The position numbers were made by a program, and so were the translations under genes. Positions 61,687 through 64,000 of a stretch of DNA of 64,000 nt are shown here, one piece after another. The notes under the pieces were generated by a model that made no database searches, was not told the DNA's origin, and saw nothing but the letters and a program-made list of their open reading frames with translations. Source of the stretch: CADEEN01 sp963751775 (GTDB lineage: Bacteria; Pseudomonadota; Gammaproteobacteria; Burkholderiales; Burkholderiaceae_C); contig CAVVVW010000005.1 of NCBI GenBank assembly GCA_963751775.1, forward strand, positions 11,573-75,572, read 5' to 3'. Numbering within the stretch: the first letter of the stretch is position 1; the number at the start of each line of letters is the position of its first letter.

Positions 61687-63404
61687 CTATTTCTGCTCAG
61701 CGCACTCGCGAAAGATCTGCAGCTGGCCCTCGCTGAAATAGTCGACCCGCCAGTTCTTGTTGCGATGGGAGAGGTGCAGGCAGAAATCAACCGCGATGGT
61801 TCGGCTGTAGCCGCGCGTGACCTCGTTGACTTCCGCCGCTTCCAGATAAGCCCGATTTTTGCTGACGAACTCCATCGCCGCCTTGGGGCTCTCGAACATC
61901 AATCCCGTGAGAAGTGTTTGTCGTTCGGCGGGTGTCATCTCGCGTATGGGCAGGGAGGAGAGGGCAAACTCGAACCACTGCTTGGACTGATCGCTCTCCC
62001 GCACTGCCATCGCGATGAGCGCCTTCATCTCGGCGGGCACCAGGACCGTCTGCAGTTTCTCCTTCGTCAGGCGTGCGACCGAGAAATCCTCGTAAACCCC
62101 ATCCGACAGCACCTTCGTCATGAGATCGCGGCGCAGGTCGTCCGGGAAATTGACATGCGCGAGGGCGGCAAGGGCATACGACGCCTTGGCCTTGACGATA
62201 CGGTCGACGGCGGCACGCTGGGTCTCGGCGGGGAGGCGCGCGCCGAAGGCCTCCAAGGCGCGCACCGCGACCCCAGGGTCGCCGACGAACGCCGCCTGCA
62301 TACGCGGCGCGAGCGTGGCAATTTCGGCGTCGGAAATGTGCAGCGGCCCGGCTTGCGCGACGATTTTTCCGATGCTGGCTTCGGCGAGCGCCTTGGCACG
62401 AAGCGCGCTGCGATGCGCCGCTGTGAGGCGATTCGATTTCGGCAGGATCGCCACCGCCTCGTCGCCGCAATCGGGCGCGATCAGGATGCGCTGGATCAGC
62501 TCGTCGAACTGCTCGTCCCTTAGGAAATAGGGATGCTGGGCCACCTGCGAAAGTGGCGCCACGGTATCAGCGAGCTTCAGGATAAGCGCAAACACGCGGT
62601 CGGATCGGCGATTGACGAATCCGGTGTCGAACAGTCGGGCGAGTGTCGGCAGGTGCTTTTCGTCGATCGCCTCTCGCTCGGAATAATATTTGCTCCACGT
62701 CCCGCCGAGCCCCGTTGCTTCGTTCTGGGGGAGCAGCTTCATCTTGAGCGGACACGCGATCCGATCGCCCACCGTCTCCGTGCAGATCCGCTCGATCACG
62801 CGATTTTGGACGGCGGTGTCGTCGACGAGCGCGATCTTCGATGCGCGCGGCCGTTTCGCTTCCTCATTGAGGATAGTGGCTGCGGCGCGTATCAGCGGCG
62901 TGGAGAGGTCTTCCTTGTGCTGTTGCGTGGCGATATAGGGATCGGCGTAGCGATAGTCGATTTCAATCGAGCTTGTGAGATCTTGCCCGCCACGTTGTGC
63001 ACGGTTCGCGTGCCGCGGTGATCTGCCATGAACCAGACTTTGTAGTCTGGATACCGCGCCACATCGCGCACGTTGTGGACGTGCCCATCGCGACTGACGA
63101 CGGCTGCTGCGAATGGCACGTTGACGGCGGTCACCCAGAGAGGGCCGAGAAACCATGCCAGCACCGGCGTGACCCACGCCGCTCCTGCAATCGTGCGGTC
63201 CGAGAACGGAGAAAACAAGCGACGGATCAATATGGCGACCGAGACAGCCGTGAGCGTGATGGGCCAGAAACCGCCGGCGGTCGTGAGCCAGACCGTATCG
63301 GTCCAGCGCAGGACCTGAGCGCACGCCACGCCCAGCGCGCAGGGGAGCAGCCAGAACACCAGCGCAGTTTTCGCTCCAGTCCATCGCTTCAATATGTGCA
63401 TCAT
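61687..63404 (-). CDS. Large membrane-anchored protein of unknown family (one frameshift)
   Basis: About 572 residues. Three N-terminal membrane helices (ALVFWLLPCALGVACAQVL, WPITLTAVSVAILI, AAWVTPVLAWFLGPLWVTAV) are followed by a long soluble region that looks all-helical with repeat-like segments (DEQFDELIQRILIAPDCGDEAV, SARLTKEK, AAFVGDPGVAVRALEAF), a possible HEAT-like solenoid. One break near 62985. I do not recognise the family. It is convergent with the dipeptidase. Confidence 0.55.
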
Positions 63405-63584
63405 TCTCGCCGCTCCGCAGAGGCAGGAGAAACGCGAGTGTACGATGGTCGTTCAGGTGGCGGTCAAGTCAGGAAATGGTGAATACTTTGGCCGCGTTGT
63501 CCAGCGAGCGCCAGCTTTCTTGCAGGGACGCCGGCGTCGCCCTGCGCGCGCCGCGCTCCGGCGGACCGCGGGCCGGGTGCTGTC

Positions 63585-64000
63585 CTATTCCTCCAGCACC
63601 AGCATGCCGCGGCTCATCTCGGTCCGGCTGAGCTGGCCGAGGAAGCTCATTCCGAGCAGCGTTTTCGTGAGCTTGCCGGCGTCGGCGACGGCGGCGCGCA
63701 CGTTGCGGACCGTGATGTCGTCGATGGCGACGCTGTCGAGCGTGATCATGGCGACGTGCGCGACGCCGTTGGCGGTACTGACGCGGTGGGTGAACTCCGG
63801 ACGCGAAGATGGATGCTGGCGTCTGCGGCGTCCTCGAAGGTCAGCGCGACGATCGAGGCGCCGGTATCGACCATGGCCTCGACGGTGCGGCCGTTGACGC
63901 GGATGTTGCTGTAGAAGTGGCTCTTGCGGTCCGGCCTTCAGTTCCACCGTTCGGCCCCCCGAGGCGCGCGGCGCTGCGGCTTCGTCGGAGTTGGCTGCCG
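63585..64000 (-). CDS. Clan AA aspartic protease, TIGR02281-like (partial, frameshifted)
   Basis: C-terminal ~138 residues; the N-terminus lies beyond the right edge. The catalytic motif is VNGRTVEAMVDTGASIVALT. The C-terminal signature is VSTANGVAHVAMITLDSVAI, then LTKTLLGMSFLGQL, as in the retropepsin-like single-domain proteases of Alphaproteobacteria. A break lies near 63790. Confidence 0.75.
   Translation of the reverse strand, partial: AANSDEAAAPRASGGRTVELKAGPQEPLLQQHPRQRPHRRGHGRYRRLDRRADLRGRRRRQHPSSRPEFTHRVSTANGVAHVAMITLDSVAIDDITVRNVRAAVADAGKLTKTLLGMSFLGQLSRTEMSRGMLVLEE

Overview
The window is high-GC bacterial DNA in two parts that probably do not come from one genome. Positions 1 to about 50.6 kb look like a betaproteobacterium of the order Burkholderiales (Rubrivivax/Leptothrix-like). 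The signs are a phaC-phaA-phaB operon for polyhydroxybutyrate, an aceE-aceF-lpdA operon of the lipoyl-E3 type, a tandem-hairpin intergenic element typical of that order, and TRAP/hydantoinase catabolic islands. From about 50.7 kb to the end the genes look alphaproteobacterial (Rhodospirillales/Reyranella-like): DUF2066-purM-purN, tRNA-Asp, a TIGR02281-type aspartic protease, IS630 and an Xre-RES toxin-antitoxin pair. The change falls inside the 3' end of a racemase-like gene, so an assembly chimera is the simplest explanation. Family assignments are from recalled motifs; no search was run.

Many conserved genes are broken by single-base indels at about one per kb (aceE, aceF, prlC, folD, phaC, phaB, purM, purN, P450). 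They sit beside intact neighbours, and joining the frames restores family-like proteins. I read these as sequencing errors, not pseudogenes, and give gene spans across the breaks.

Layout. 0-3.2 kb: purine ureide degradation (allantoinase tail, UraD-AllC fusion, M20 hydrolase). 3.2-9.4 kb: rmuC, an MFS transporter, a glutaredoxin-like protein, oligopeptidase A, folD. 9.4-19.6 kb: FixJ-type regulator and PAS kinase divergent from the pyruvate dehydrogenase operon, which carries an orphan HslV-like Ntn-hydrolase between E2 and E3. 20-22 kb: a collagen-like surface lipoprotein. 22-25 kb: Nudix hydrolase, fumarylpyruvate hydrolase/maleylpyruvate isomerase pair, PgeF. 25-28.8 kb: PHB operon. 28.8-36 kb: lyase-like, thioredoxin, DUF4337, acyltransferase, M16 and small secreted proteins. 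36.3-50.6 kb: a catabolic island with two complete TRAP transporters, an SsnA/TrzN-like amidohydrolase, a CDA-fold deaminase, a hydantoinase, a deacetylase and four Asp/Glu-racemase-superfamily proteins. A GntR regulator with four matching operator sites probably controls it.

50.7-64 kb: Xre-RES pair, DUF2066, purM-purN, cytochrome P450, a 19-bp tandem repeat split by IS630, msrA, a DapA-family aldolase, tRNA-Asp, an M19 dipeptidase, a membrane protein and a partial aspartic protease.

The most interesting part is the 36-50 kb island. Both hydantoin-racemase homologues lack both catalytic cysteines, and both maleate-isomerase/AMDase homologues keep only the C-terminal one. The island may therefore do chemistry other than classical hydantoin racemization.
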